From assembly GCF_002198715.1 (NCBI RefSeq), contig NZ_MWLK01000016.1, positions 150,001 to 204,496 of the forward strand: DNA of 54,496 nucleotides. The letters run 5' to 3'. This DNA comes from Rhodomicrobium sp. R_RK_3 (GTDB lineage: Bacteria > Pseudomonadota > Alphaproteobacteria > Rhizobiales > Rhodomicrobiaceae). The notes under the pieces are model-generated. The model worked only from the letters and a program-made list of their open reading frames with translations, was not told the origin of the DNA and searched no databases. Below, in pieces: positions 8,414 to 17,343 of this stretch; the first letter of the stretch is position 1; each line of letters starts with the position of its first letter. The position numbers were made by a program, and so were the translations under genes.

Positions 8414-9796
8414 TCACCGCCCCGCCGCACGCACGGCCTCACGCGCCGCATGGGCCGGGTGGCCTGCCGCGATGCGGTCGCCGCGGCCGAACAGTTTTTG
8501 CCGCAGCGTGCCCTCGGCATAGTCCTTCTTGAACAAGCCGCGGCGCTGCAATTCCGGCACCAGCAGGTCGGCTACCTGCTCGAATGTCTCGGGCATCACC
8601 ACCGAGGCAAGATTGAAGCCGTCGACGCCGGTCTCGTTCACCCAGGCCTCCAGCTCATCCGCGACGGTCTTCGGCGAGCCGATGCTGGTCGGACCGCGCC
8701 CGCCGATGGCGACCCATTCGGCCATCTCCCGCAAGGTCCATTCGCGCGCCGGGTCGGAGGAGCTGAACGCCTCGACGAAGGATTGCCCCGCATTGGTTTT
8801 CACGTAGCGCAAGGGCTCGTCGAGCTGATACTTGCCGAAATCGATGCCGGACCAGCCCGACATCAGCGTCAGCGCGCCTTCATGGCTGATATGCTTGCGG
8901 TACTCGGCATGTTTCTCCTGCGCCTCGGCATCCGTCTCGGCGACGATGACCGTGTGCATGTTGTAGATCACGAGATCATCCGCCCGCCTGCCCTGCTCGA
9001 CCGCGCCGGCGCGTAGCGCATCGACATAGTTCTTCAGCACATGCTTGCTCGGCGCGCCGACGAAGATCGCCTCGGCATGGCGGGCGGCGAACTGGCGGCC
9101 GCGCGTCGAGGCTCCGGCCTGGAAGATCACCGGCGTGCGCTGCGGCGAGGGCTCGGACAGATGGATGCCGTCGACCTGGAAATGCGGGCCCTTGTGCCGG
9201 ATATTGTGGACCTTCGACGGATCGGTAAACACCCCGCTCGCCTTGTCGCGCCGGACCGCGCCATCCTCCCAGCTACCCTCCCAGAGCTTGTAGCAGACCT
9301 CCAGATAATCCTCGGCGAGGTCGTAGCGGTCGTCATGCCCGGCGAGCGCCTGCTGACCGGTCGCGCGGGCGCCGCTGTCGAGATAGGAGGTGACGACATT
9401 CCAGGCGACGCGCCCCTTGATCAGATGGTCGAGCGTCGAGAAGCGGCGGGCGAAGGGATAGGGATGTTCGTAGCTGACCGATGAGGTGACGCCGAAGGAC
9501 AGATGCTCGGTCACCAGCGCCATGGCGGGGACGATCAGCAGCGGATCGCCGACGGGGATCTGCGTCGCGTGGCGGATGGGGGAGGTCGGATCGCCGTTAT
9601 AGACGTCGTAAATGCCGATGACGTCGGCGATGAAGACGGCGTCGAAGCGGCCGCGCTCGAGCGTTTTGGCGAGATCGGCCCAATGCTTCAGGTCGGTGTA
9701 ATGGCTGGAGCGGTCGCGCGGATGCGTCCACAAGCCCGGCGACATATGGCCGACCGTGTTCATGGTGAAGGCGTTCAGGCGGATTTCTTTGCTCAT
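8414..9796 (-). CDS. LLM-class flavin-dependent monooxygenase (NtaA/SnaA/DszA type)
   Basis: This 460-residue protein has the layout of two-component FMNH2-dependent monooxygenases of the nitrilotriacetate monooxygenase (NtaA/SnaA/DszA) subfamily. Visible blocks are LNAFTMNTVGHMSPGLW at the N-terminus, FDAVFIADVIGIYD near residue 52, GRVAWNVVTSYLDSGA near residue 127, PVIFQAGASTRGR near residue 220 and IGSPKTVADEL near residue 395. Such enzymes use reduced FMN and O2 to cleave C-N or C-S bonds or oxidise sulfides and sulfones. No flavin reductase gene is in the window, so its partner must be encoded elsewhere. It is divergent from metNIQ, an arrangement that suggests use of an imported organosulfur compound. 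Confidence 0.88.
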   Translation of the reverse strand: MSKEIRLNAFTMNTVGHMSPGLWTHPRDRSSHYTDLKHWADLAKTLERGRFDAVFIADVIGIYDVYNGDPTSPIRHATQIPVGDPLLIVPAMALVTEHLSFGVTSSVSYEHPYPFARRFSTLDHLIKGRVAWNVVTSYLDSGARATGQQALAGHDDRYDLAEDYLEVCYKLWEGSWEDGAVRRDKASGVFTDPSKVHNIRHKGPHFQVDGIHLSEPSPQRTPVIFQAGASTRGRQFAARHAEAIFVGAPSKHVLKNYVDALRAGAVEQGRRADDLVIYNMHTVIVAETDAEAQEKHAEYRKHISHEGALTLMSGWSGIDFGKYQLDEPLRYVKTNAGQSFVEAFSSSDPAREWTLREMAEWVAIGGRGPTSIGSPKTVADELEAWVNETGVDGFNLASVVMPETFEQVADLLVPELQRRGLFKKDYAEGTLRQKLFGRGDRIAAGHPAHAAREAVRAAGR

Positions 9797-10080
9797 TCGG
9801 CGGCTTTCATGCTGGCTCGCGGTCGCGCTGACCGGTGAGCCTAGCCGGTCTCAACCGCCGCGAGAAACAAGAATATCTGCGATCGATATGCGCCAGCGCG
9901 ATGAACTTGACCGGCGGATTCTGAATATCGATATCGAAAACAAATCGTAGTCAAACGCCCGGCGAGCGCTAGTTTGATGCTGCAAGGCCCGTGGCGACGC
10001 GGCGGCCAAACCTTCAAAACCGGCGGGAATTGATGTCCTAGGCGCAAGCTTTGGACCGGATAATATTGAGGCCCGGATCG
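9797..10080. promoter_or_regulatory. Divergent region between the monooxygenase and metN
   Basis: These 284 bases separate two divergent transcription units and must hold both promoters. An AT-rich patch contains the 10-bp palindrome ATATCGATAT at 9925-9934, with a related CGATCGATATGCG about 45 bases before it. These are candidate regulator sites, possibly of LysR type, but I cannot match a named consensus. I see no SAM riboswitch. The metN ribosome site GAGG is at 10068-10071. Confidence 0.4.
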
Positions 10081-11190
10081 ATGAACACGCTGCCACGAAG
10101 CACCGAACTGATCGCCGCGCCCTTGCGGCCATCGCCGGGCCCCGAACCGCTGATCGCCTTCCGCGAGGTGTCGAAATCCTTTGCCCGGCGCGGCGAAGGG
10201 GGAAGCGTGCGCGCGCTCGACAAGGTCAGCTTCGGCGTCGAGCGGGGCGATGTGTTCGGCATTATCGGCCGCTCGGGCGCCGGCAAATCGACGCTGATCC
10301 GGCTCATCAACGGTCTGGAGCGGGCGAGCGCCGGCCGCATCGTCGTCGACGGCCATGAGATCACCCGGCTGTCGGAGCGGGCGCTGACCGGGCCGCGCCG
10401 CAAGATCGGCATGATCTTCCAGCATTTCAACCTGCTCTCCTCGCGCACCGCTTTCGGCAATGTCGCCCTGCCGCTGGAAATCGCCGGGCGCAGCAAGGCC
10501 GAGATCGAAGCCCGCGTCCGTCCGCTGCTTCAGCTCGTCGGCCTCTCCGACAAGCATGACCGCTATCCGGCCGAACTCTCGGGCGGACAGAAGCAGCGCG
10601 TCGGCATCGCCCGGGCGCTCGCCACCGAGCCGACCGTGCTGCTCTGCGACGAGGCGACATCGGCGCTCGATCCGGAGACGACGGCCTCGATCCTCGCTTT
10701 GCTTGCCGACGTCAACCGGCGGCTCGGCGTCACCATCGTCATCATCACGCACGAAATCCCGGTCATCCAGGCGATCTGCAACCGCGTCGCCGTGCTGGAG
10801 GCGGGCCGCATCGTCGAGCAGGGGCCGGTGCTGGACGTGTTTCTCAAGCCCGCCCATCCGACCACGGAAAGCTTCGTCCGCAGCGTCACCGGCCTCGAAC
10901 TGCCGCCCGGCCTCGCCGACGCCATCGAATCCCGGCCGGTTCCAGGCGGACGCGCCATCCTGCAAATCGTCTTCACCGGCCCGAACGCGACGACGCCGAT
11001 CCTGAGCCGCCTGACCACGGTCGTCGGCGTCGACATCAACATCCTGGCGGGGCGCGTCGGCACCATCGGCGGCGTGCCGTTCGGGGCGCTGCTGGTCGCG
11101 GTGCCGGAGGACGAGGTCGCCCGCTCGGCGGTGCTCGGCGCGCTGTCGCTGCTGAAGCAAGAGGCAAAGGTGGTCGGCTATGTCGCTTAG
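10081..11190 (+). CDS. metN: Methionine-type ABC importer ATP-binding protein
   Basis: The 369-residue ATPase has a Walker A motif GRSGAGKST near residue 65, the MetN-typical QHFNLLSSRTAFGNV block, signature LSGGQKQRVGIARAL, and Walker B LLCDEATSALD. The last roughly 80 residues form a NIL domain (from about ILQIVFTGPNATTPIL). In MetN homologues this domain binds methionine and inhibits transport. I chose the ATG at 10081 because GAGG lies 9 bases upstream; a TTG 30 bases earlier lacks a ribosome site. Its stop overlaps the metI start by 11 bases. Neighbouring monooxygenase genes suggest the substrate could be methionine or a related sulfur compound. Confidence 0.92.
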   Translation: MNTLPRSTELIAAPLRPSPGPEPLIAFREVSKSFARRGEGGSVRALDKVSFGVERGDVFGIIGRSGAGKSTLIRLINGLERASAGRIVVDGHEITRLSERALTGPRRKIGMIFQHFNLLSSRTAFGNVALPLEIAGRSKAEIEARVRPLLQLVGLSDKHDRYPAELSGGQKQRVGIARALATEPTVLLCDEATSALDPETTASILALLADVNRRLGVTIVIITHEIPVIQAICNRVAVLEAGRIVEQGPVLDVFLKPAHPTTESFVRSVTGLELPPGLADAIESRPVPGGRAILQIVFTGPNATTPILSRLTTVVGVDINILAGRVGTIGGVPFGALLVAVPEDEVARSAVLGALSLLKQEAKVVGYVA

Positions 11191-11881
11191 CATCGTCTGG
11201 CTGATCGTCTACGCGACGATCGACACGCTCTACATGGTGGCGATTTCGGCGGCACTCGGCACGCTGCTCGGTCTGCCGCTCGGCATCTTCCTGGCGACCA
11301 GCCGGCGCGGCGAGCTGTTCGCGGCGCCCGCCTTCAACCGCATCGCCGGGGCCATCGTCAACGCCACGCGCTCGACGCCCTTCATCATCCTGGTCGTCGC
11401 CATCATCCCCTTCACCCGCCTCGTCGCCGGAACCTCCATCGGCACGACCGCCGCCATGGTGCCGCTGACCATCGCGGCGACGCCATTCATCGCCCGCATC
11501 ATCGAGGCCGCCATCCGCGAGGTCGATCACGGGCTGATCGAAGCCGCCCGCTCGATGGGCGCGACGCCCTTGCAGATCGTGCTGAAAGTCCTGGTGCCCG
11601 AAGCCATGCCGGCCATCGCGCTCGGCCTGACGCTCGCCGTGGTGAGCCTGCTCGGCTATTCCGCCATGGTCGGCGCGGTCGGCGGCGGCGGGCTCGGCGA
11701 CCTCGGCATCCGCTACGGCTATCAGCGCTTCATGCCCGATGTGATGGCCGCCGTCGTCATCGTGCTGATCGCGCTCGTCCAGGGCGTGCAGACGCTCGGC
11801 GACTGGCTGGCGCGCCGTCTCAACAAGCGCGCCCCGCAAGGCGCGCCCGAGTTCCAATCGTTAGACAGCAAGGAGTTTTGA
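11180..11881 (+). CDS. metI: Methionine-type ABC importer permease
   Basis: This 233-residue permease has about five hydrophobic segments. Its cytoplasmic coupling-helix block EAARSMGATPLQIVLKVLVP is typical of MetI. The NATRSTPFIILVV segment near residue 55 and SAMVGAVGGGGLGDLGIRYGY near residue 160 are also family hallmarks. It forms the membrane channel between MetN and MetQ. It overlaps metN by 11 bases at the 5' end and shares one base with metQ (TGATG) at the 3' end, so the three genes form a tight operon. Confidence 0.92.
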   Translation: MSLSIVWLIVYATIDTLYMVAISAALGTLLGLPLGIFLATSRRGELFAAPAFNRIAGAIVNATRSTPFIILVVAIIPFTRLVAGTSIGTTAAMVPLTIAATPFIARIIEAAIREVDHGLIEAARSMGATPLQIVLKVLVPEAMPAIALGLTLAVVSLLGYSAMVGAVGGGGLGDLGIRYGYQRFMPDVMAAVVIVLIALVQGVQTLGDWLARRLNKRAPQGAPEFQSLDSKEF

Positions 11882-12687
11882 TGACCAACGAGATCAAGCT
11901 TTCCCGGCGCGCGGTTGCCGGACTGTTCGCCTTCGCCGCGCTCGCCGCGCCGCTCGCCGCCTCGGCACAGACGCAAACCATCCGGATCGGCGTGTCGCCC
12001 GGCCCGCATGCGCAGATCCTGGAAGTGGTCAAGCCGATCGCCGCCAAGAACGGGCTCGACATCAAGATCATCGAGTTTTCCGACTATGTCGTGCCGAACC
12101 AGGCGCTCGATGCCGGCGAGCTGGAAGCCAATTCCTTCCAGAACCAGCCCTATCTGGACAATCAGATCAAGGATCGCGGCTATAAGATCGAGAGCGTCGG
12201 GCTGACGGTGAATTTCCCGCTCGGCATCTATTCGAAGAAGCACAAGAGCTGGGCCGATGTCCCCGATGGCGCCAAGATCGCCATCCAGAACGATCCGACC
12301 AATGGCGGCCGCTCGCTGCTGCTGTTGCAGGACAAGGGCGTCATCAAGCTGAAGGATGGCGTCGGCTTCAAGCCGACCGTCGCCGACATCACCGAGAACG
12401 GCAAAAAGCTGAAATTCATCGAGATCGACGCCGCCCAGACCCCGCGTTCTCTCGACGATGTCGATGCCGCCGCCGTCAACACCAACTATGCCGTCGAGGC
12501 CGGCCTGAACCCGGCGGACTCGATCCTGAAGGAAGACCCGAAAGGCCCCTACGTCAACCTGCTCGCGGTGCGCGCCGCCGACAAGGACAAGCCGTGGGTG
12601 AAGACGCTGGTCGCGGCCTATCACACGCCCGAGGTGAAGGCCTTCGTCGCGGAGAAGTTCAAGGGCTCCGTCATCGCGAGCTGGTAA
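11881..12687 (+). CDS. metQ: MetQ/NlpA family substrate-binding protein
   Basis: The 268-residue protein starts with a cleavable signal (SRRAVAGLFAFAALAAPLAA, cut likely after SAQ). It has no lipobox cysteine, so it should be a free periplasmic protein rather than a lipoprotein. The mature part begins IRIGVSPGPHAQILEVV and contains NDPTNGGRSLLLLQ near residue 140, both typical of MetQ. The ATG at 11881 follows AGGAG by 5 bases. A TTG one codon earlier is less likely. It delivers ligand to MetNI; D- or L-methionine is expected, with related sulfur compounds possible. Confidence 0.9.
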   Translation: MTNEIKLSRRAVAGLFAFAALAAPLAASAQTQTIRIGVSPGPHAQILEVVKPIAAKNGLDIKIIEFSDYVVPNQALDAGELEANSFQNQPYLDNQIKDRGYKIESVGLTVNFPLGIYSKKHKSWADVPDGAKIAIQNDPTNGGRSLLLLQDKGVIKLKDGVGFKPTVADITENGKKLKFIEIDAAQTPRSLDDVDAAAVNTNYAVEAGLNPADSILKEDPKGPYVNLLAVRAADKDKPWVKTLVAAYHTPEVKAFVAEKFKGSVIASW

Positions 12688-12696
12688 TGCCAAATC

Positions 12697-12724
12697 GGGG
12701 CGCCGCGCGGGTTCGCGGCGTCCC
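12697..12724 (+). terminator. GC-rich hairpin after metQ
   Basis: GGGGCGCCGCG at 12697-12707 pairs with CGCGGCGTCCC at 12714-12724 around a CGGGTT loop, with one G-T wobble. It begins 9 bases after the metQ stop codon. There is no T tract, so termination may be partial. Confidence 0.55.
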
Positions 12725-12877
12725 GCTACGACGGTAATTCTTCAGCGCTCCTTTGACATCACGCGGAAATGCATTTTGACCAGCTTCCCCGCTTATGCGA
12801 GGAGGGTCCGCGTCATGCTGCGGCGACGGACTGCCCGACCCGCGGTCCCGGCACCCGCCCATCGAAGGACGACACGA

Positions 12878-13714
12878 ATGCGCGCATTGGCCGTATTGGC
12901 GACTACCCTGCTTGCCTTGACCGGAACGCACGCGGCCCGCGCCGCTGAGCCCACACTCGTCATCACCCAGGACGGCAAGCGCCAGGACTTCACCGCATCG
13001 GCCCTGCTCGCCAGGCCCGACGCCGCAACGGTCAACGTTCCGAACGACGTCTCCTACGGCAAGGCGATGAGCTATCGCGCGGTGCCGCTCTTGAGCCTGC
13101 TCGGCAAGCTCGACGATGCCCGCTTCGATACGCTGGAGGCGCGCGCGACCGACGGCTTCACCGCGCAGATTCCGCTCTCGCTCGTGGCGCGCGGCGCGGC
13201 GGGCGGCTCCGTCGCCTGGGTGGCGGTGGAAGACCCGGCGAAGCCATGGCCGCCCCTGTCCCACGCCCCGTCCGCAGGCCCGTTCTATCTGGTCTGGGCG
13301 AATCCGGAGCGCTCCGGCGTGCGCGGCGAGCAATGGCCCTATGCCATGGCGAGCCTCACCTTCACCGAGAGCCCGGTGCATCGCTGGCCGCAGCTCGCAT
13401 TGCCCGACGGCCTTCCGGCGGATGCCGCGCCACGCACCGGCCAGACCGTGTTCCTGACGCTTTGTTTCCCCTGCCACCGGCTCAACGGGGCGGGCGCGGG
13501 CGAAATGGGTCCCGATCTCGGCCAGCCGATGAACGCGGTGCGCTATCTGACCGATGCGGGCCTACGCGCCATCGTCCGCGATCCCCGCGCCGTCCGCACC
13601 TGGCCGGAGCAGCGCATGGAAGGTTTTGACCAGAAGACGCTCAGCGATGCCGATCTCGACGCGCTGATCGCCTATCTGCATGCGGTGGCCGACAAGACCG
13701 CGTCCGCCAAGTGA
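12878..13714 (+). CDS. Secreted monohaem c-type cytochrome with N-terminal molybdopterin-oxidoreductase-like region
   Basis: The 278-residue protein starts with a signal peptide (MRALAVLATTLLALTGTHAA, cleaved near ARAAEP). Residues 25-165 (LVITQDGKRQDF, YRAVPLLSLLGK, YLVWANPE) resemble the sulfite-oxidase-type molybdopterin fold seen in some cytochrome fusions, though no cofactor cysteine is obvious. The C-terminal 90 residues are a cytochrome c domain with one haem site, CFPCH, and a distal methionine candidate in RMEGF. GAAGGA eight bases upstream supports the ATG at 12878; the frame is open further 5' without a better start. It is a periplasmic electron carrier of unknown partner and ends 9 bases before the convergent livF end. 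Confidence 0.8.
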   Translation: MRALAVLATTLLALTGTHAARAAEPTLVITQDGKRQDFTASALLARPDAATVNVPNDVSYGKAMSYRAVPLLSLLGKLDDARFDTLEARATDGFTAQIPLSLVARGAAGGSVAWVAVEDPAKPWPPLSHAPSAGPFYLVWANPERSGVRGEQWPYAMASLTFTESPVHRWPQLALPDGLPADAAPRTGQTVFLTLCFPCHRLNGAGAGEMGPDLGQPMNAVRYLTDAGLRAIVRDPRAVRTWPEQRMEGFDQKTLSDADLDALIAYLHAVADKTASAK

Positions 13715-13723
13715 TGGGTGAAG

Positions 13724-14428
13724 TCAAACCGAGCAGTAGCGCTCCTGAATCTCCGGGTCGGCGAGCAGGTCCTTGGCGCCGCCCGAATGCACGACGGTGC
13801 CCTGGTCGATGACATAGACCCTATCGGCCAGCCCCAGCGCCAGCTCGACATTCTGCTCCACCAGCAGGATCGTCGTGCCGGAGTGCTTCAGCGAGCGGAA
13901 CAGCTCGAACATCTCATCGACCAGCACCGGCATGATGCCTTCGGACGGCTCATCCAGCATGATCAGCTTCGGCCCCGAAATCATCGCGCGGGCGATGGCG
14001 AGCATCTGCTGCTCGCCGCCCGACATGGTGACAGCGGTCTGGTCCAGCCGCTCGGCGAGGCGGGGGAAGGTCTCGGCCATCTTGGCGATCAGCTCGGCCT
14101 CGCGCTTCTTTTCGGGCGAGGCAACCAGCCCGAGCCGCAGATTCTCCCGCACGCTCAGCCCTTGCACGATGCGCCGTTCCTCCGGCACATAGCCGAGGCC
14201 CAGGGCAAAGCGCGCATGGGTCGGCGTCGGCAGCAGGTCCTTGCCCTCGAACGACACGGCCCCGGTGGTCTTGCCGATCAGGCCGATGATCGATTTCAGC
14301 GTCGTGGTCTTGCCCGCGCCGTTACGGCCGATCAGGCAGACGATCTCGCCGCGATTGACCTCCAGCGTGACGTCCTGCAGCACATGGCTCGACCCGTACC
14401 AGGCGTTCAGCTTTTCGACGCGCAGCAT
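13724..14428 (-). CDS. livF: Branched-chain-amide-type ABC importer ATPase (LivF)
   Basis: This 234-residue ATPase has Walker A GRNGAGKTTT, signature MSGGEQQMLAIARAM and Walker B LIMLDEPSEGI, with the LivF-typical YVPEERRI block near residue 92. It is the last gene of the leftward hydroxylase-transporter unit and starts one base after the livG stop. In this family the substrate may be an amino acid, urea, amide or aromatic acid; the linked molybdenum hydroxylase argues for a small cyclic or aromatic compound. Confidence 0.93.
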   Translation of the reverse strand: MLRVEKLNAWYGSSHVLQDVTLEVNRGEIVCLIGRNGAGKTTTLKSIIGLIGKTTGAVSFEGKDLLPTPTHARFALGLGYVPEERRIVQGLSVRENLRLGLVASPEKKREAELIAKMAETFPRLAERLDQTAVTMSGGEQQMLAIARAMISGPKLIMLDEPSEGIMPVLVDEMFELFRSLKHSGTTILLVEQNVELALGLADRVYVIDQGTVVHSGGAKDLLADPEIQERYCSV

Positions 14429-14429
14429 G

Positions 14430-15185
14430 TCAGTGCTCCCGCTGGCCGAGATAGACGCGCTTCACCGTCTCGTTGCGGCGGATGTCGTCGGGCGTGCCTT
14501 CGGCGAGCAGCTCGCCATGGTGCAGCACCAGCAGCCGGTCGCTGATGCCCATGACCAGCTTCATCTTGTGCTCGACGAGGATGACGGTGCGCTCCTCGGC
14601 CAGCTTGACGATCAGCTCCATCATCACCCGCGTCTCCTCCGGGCTCATGCCGGCGGTCGGCTCGTCGAGGAGGAGAAGGCGCGGGCGGCTGGCGAGCGCC
14701 ATGCCGATCTCGAGCGCGCGCTGCTCGCCATGCGCCAATGCCCCCGCGACCCGCTCGCGGCGGTCCCACAGGCCAACGCGTTCGAGGATGGCGTCGGCCT
14801 CGTCGCCCAGTTCGGTCAGCCGGGCGCGCGGCCGCCAGATGTCGAAACGCGCCACCCGCGCCTGCGCCGCGACGCGGATATTCTCGTGCGTCGAAAGCTG
14901 CGGGAAGACGTTGGTGATCTGGAAGGATTTCGCCACGCCCATATGCGCGAAGCGATGCTGCGGCAGGCCGGTGACGTCGCGGCCCTCGAATTCGACGCGG
15001 CCGGTGCTCGGGCGGAAGGCGCCGCAGAGCAGGTTGAAATAGGTGCTCTTGCCCGCGCCGTTCGGGCCGATGATCGCGGTGATGGCGCCGCGCCGGAACT
15101 CGGCCGAGACGGCTTTCAGCGCGGTGAATTTGCCAAAGCTCTTGCCGACGCCGTCGGTGCGCAGAATGATCTCGCCCGCGCTCAT
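14430..15185 (-). CDS. livG: Branched-chain-amide-type ABC importer ATPase (LivG)
   Basis: This 251-residue ATPase begins MSAGEIILRTDGVGKSFG. It has Walker A GPNGAGKST near residue 42, the LivG block VAKSFQITNVFPQLSTHENI near residue 90, a degenerate signature LAHGEQRALEIGMAL and Walker B LLLDEPTAGMSPEE. The ATG at 15185 overlaps the livM stop by 4 bases (ATGA), which fixes the start even though the frame is open upstream. It pairs with LivF to drive LivHM. Confidence 0.93.
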   Translation of the reverse strand: MSAGEIILRTDGVGKSFGKFTALKAVSAEFRRGAITAIIGPNGAGKSTYFNLLCGAFRPSTGRVEFEGRDVTGLPQHRFAHMGVAKSFQITNVFPQLSTHENIRVAAQARVARFDIWRPRARLTELGDEADAILERVGLWDRRERVAGALAHGEQRALEIGMALASRPRLLLLDEPTAGMSPEETRVMMELIVKLAEERTVILVEHKMKLVMGISDRLLVLHHGELLAEGTPDDIRRNETVKRVYLGQREH

Positions 15186-16177
15186 GACTTGCCCCGCATG
15201 GTCAGCGTGCCCCAGATGCCACGCGGGAAAAACAGCACGCAGATCATGAACACCGCGCCTACAATGAGCTGCCAGTGGACGGTCCAGAGCGAGACGAGAT
15301 TTTCCAGCATCAAAAACACCGCCGCGCCGACGAAAGGACCGAAGAACGTCCCCATGCCGCCGAGCAGGCACATCATTACGGCAAGGCCCGAGGTTTCGTA
15401 ATGCATGATCTCGATGGGGACGGTTGAGAGCTGCAGAGCATAGAGCGCGCCGGCGAGGCCGCAGAAGGCGCCGGACAGGATGAAGGTGATGAGGCGCACC
15501 AGCGTGACATTGTAGCCCGACGCGCGCGCACGCTCCTCATTCTCGCGCACGGCCTCGATGACGGCGCCGAAGGGCGAGGCGAGAATGCGCGACAACACGA
15601 TCAGCGCCAGGATGACGAAACCGGCGACGACGTAATAGCGCGTCATCGGATTGATAAAGTCGAAGCTGATGCCGAAGATGCCGATCTCGCGGACATTGAT
15701 GCCGCGCAGGCCGTTTTCGCCGCCGGTCCAGTCCACCGCCTGATAGAACAGGTAATAGACGCATTGCGAGAGGGCGAGCGTGACCATGGCGAAATAGATG
15801 CCGCGCGTCCGCGTCGCCAGCGCGCCGATGGCCGCCGCCGTGATGACGCCGCCGAGGACGCCGATGGCGATGGCCGCGAACCAGGGCATGCCGAAATGCA
15901 CGATGGCGATGCCGCAGAAATACGCCCCTGCCCCGAGCAGCGCGGCATGGCCGAAGGAGAGCAGGCCGAGATAGCCGAACAGCAAATTGAAGCCGAGCGC
16001 GTAAAGCCCGTAGATCAGGATGTTGATGGCCAGCGCCGTGAACGGCATGACCAGCGGAAAGGCCAGCAGGAAGGCCGAGACCAGCAGCACGCGGTAGCGC
16101 GTCGCCAGCTCCCGCCAGTCGAGATTGGCGTCCCGCGCGCGCGCCAGGGTGGCCTGTGATGCCTGGTTCATCGCCAT
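15182..16177 (-). CDS. livM: Branched-chain-amide-type ABC importer permease (LivM)
   Basis: The 331-residue protein has about eight to ten hydrophobic segments. Its LivM landmarks are LGFNLLFGYLGLLSFGHAAL near residue 65, ATRTRGIYFAMVTLALSQ near residue 125 and ENEERARASGYNV near residue 215. A soluble N-terminal leader of about 25 residues precedes the first membrane segment. It overlaps livG by 4 bases and starts 4 bases after livH ends. Confidence 0.92.
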   Translation of the reverse strand: MAMNQASQATLARARDANLDWRELATRYRVLLVSAFLLAFPLVMPFTALAINILIYGLYALGFNLLFGYLGLLSFGHAALLGAGAYFCGIAIVHFGMPWFAAIAIGVLGGVITAAAIGALATRTRGIYFAMVTLALSQCVYYLFYQAVDWTGGENGLRGINVREIGIFGISFDFINPMTRYYVVAGFVILALIVLSRILASPFGAVIEAVRENEERARASGYNVTLVRLITFILSGAFCGLAGALYALQLSTVPIEIMHYETSGLAVMMCLLGGMGTFFGPFVGAAVFLMLENLVSLWTVHWQLIVGAVFMICVLFFPRGIWGTLTMRGKS

Positions 16178-16181
16178 GTCC

Positions 16182-17066
16182 TCAGCTCATCAGTCCGGCG
16201 CGGCCGAAGAAGCCTTGCGGCCGCACCAGCAGCACCACGGCCATCAGCGCGAAAATCGAGACCTTCGCCATTTCAGGCGCGAACAGCGAGGTGATGCTGA
16301 CGACGATGCCGACCAGCAGTCCGGCCAGCACCGCCCCGAGCAGCGATCCCATGCCGCCGACCACGGTCACGACGAAAGCCTCCGCCAGCACCGGGCCGCC
16401 CATTTCGGGGATGACGCCTTGCAGCGGCGCGGCGAGCAATCCGGCCAGCGCGGCGATGCCGGTTCCGAGGCCGAAGACGACCAGCCAGACGCGGCGCACA
16501 TTGACGCCGAGCACGCGGATGATTTCGGGGTCGCGGGCGCCGGCGCGGATGATGAGGCCGAAGCTGGTTCGCTCCAGGAACAGCCAGAGCCCGAACAGGA
16601 TCACCGCCGTCGCGCCGATGACGAACAGCCGGTAGAGCGGGAAATAGCCGACGCCGATATCGACCGCGCCTTGCAGCAGCTCCGGCGTGTCGACCGGATA
16701 GCCGGTCTTGCCGAAGCCGATGCGGACGAGCTCGACGATGACATAGGAGAGGCCGAAGGTCAGCAGCAGCGGATAGTCGATGCCGCGCCCGTAAAGCGGG
16801 CGGATCAGCACGCGCTCGACGGCGAGGCCGATGCCGCCGACGAGCAGCGGCACCAGCAGCAGGCAGACCCAGAAATTCACCCCTTGCGTCATGAGGAAGA
16901 GGCCGGCATAGGCGCCGAGCATGTAGAAGGCGCCATGGGCGAAATTCACCACCGTCAGCATGCCGAAGATCAGCGAAAGGCCGATCGCCAGCAGCACGTA
17001 GACGGCGCCGAGCGCGACGCCGGTAAAGAGCTGCAATGCGATCAGATCGAGGGTCAAGCCTGCCAT
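16182..17066 (-). CDS. livH: Branched-chain-amide-type ABC importer permease (LivH)
   Basis: This 294-residue polytopic protein shows the LivH landmarks GLSLIFGMLTVVNFAHGAFY near residue 27, GLAVERVLIRPLYGRG near residue 80 and VVGGMGSLLGAVLAGLLVG near residue 235. It forms the channel with LivM. It starts 277 bases downstream of the binding-protein gene, and that gap is occupied partly by a palindromic repeat that could lower transcript levels of the permease and ATPase genes relative to the binding protein. Confidence 0.92.
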   Translation of the reverse strand: MAGLTLDLIALQLFTGVALGAVYVLLAIGLSLIFGMLTVVNFAHGAFYMLGAYAGLFLMTQGVNFWVCLLLVPLLVGGIGLAVERVLIRPLYGRGIDYPLLLTFGLSYVIVELVRIGFGKTGYPVDTPELLQGAVDIGVGYFPLYRLFVIGATAVILFGLWLFLERTSFGLIIRAGARDPEIIRVLGVNVRRVWLVVFGLGTGIAALAGLLAAPLQGVIPEMGGPVLAEAFVVTVVGGMGSLLGAVLAGLLVGIVVSITSLFAPEMAKVSIFALMAVVLLVRPQGFFGRAGLMS

Positions 17067-17187
17067 GCGTCACTCCCCGGCGCCGCTTTTGGGCCAACGC
17101 CAGCGTTGCATCGAATTAAATCCCGTCGCTCACAGTCCACGCTGACCTCGGCACAGTTCGAGCGCTTGAAGCGCAGCGTTGCAACTG

Positions 17188-17285
17188 GTTCCCTCTCCCT
17201 TGGGGAGAGGGACAGGGTGAGGGGTTGCGCCCTATCGATAGTCTACAACCCCTCACCCCCCGCCCTCTCCCCAAGGGAGAGGGGG
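17188..17285. repeat. Interspersed palindromic element, family C, copy 2
   Basis: CCCTCTCCCTTGGGGAGAGGG begins the element. GGGTGAGGGG, CCCCTCACCC and CCCTCTCCCCAAGGGAGAGGG follow, so both ends are self-complementary hairpins and the halves complement each other. It lies inside the transcription unit, between the binding-protein gene and livH. Confidence 0.8.
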
Positions 17286-17343
17286 CCGATCCGTCGCGCC
17301 TTGGCACGGAGAAAGACCGCACCGTTGCGCAGTCATCATCCGA

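Noticed and set aside
9797-10080. SAM riboswitch before metNIQ
   Set aside because: I could not find the conserved SAM-II or SAM/SAH core in this leader; a covariance search would be needed to overturn this.
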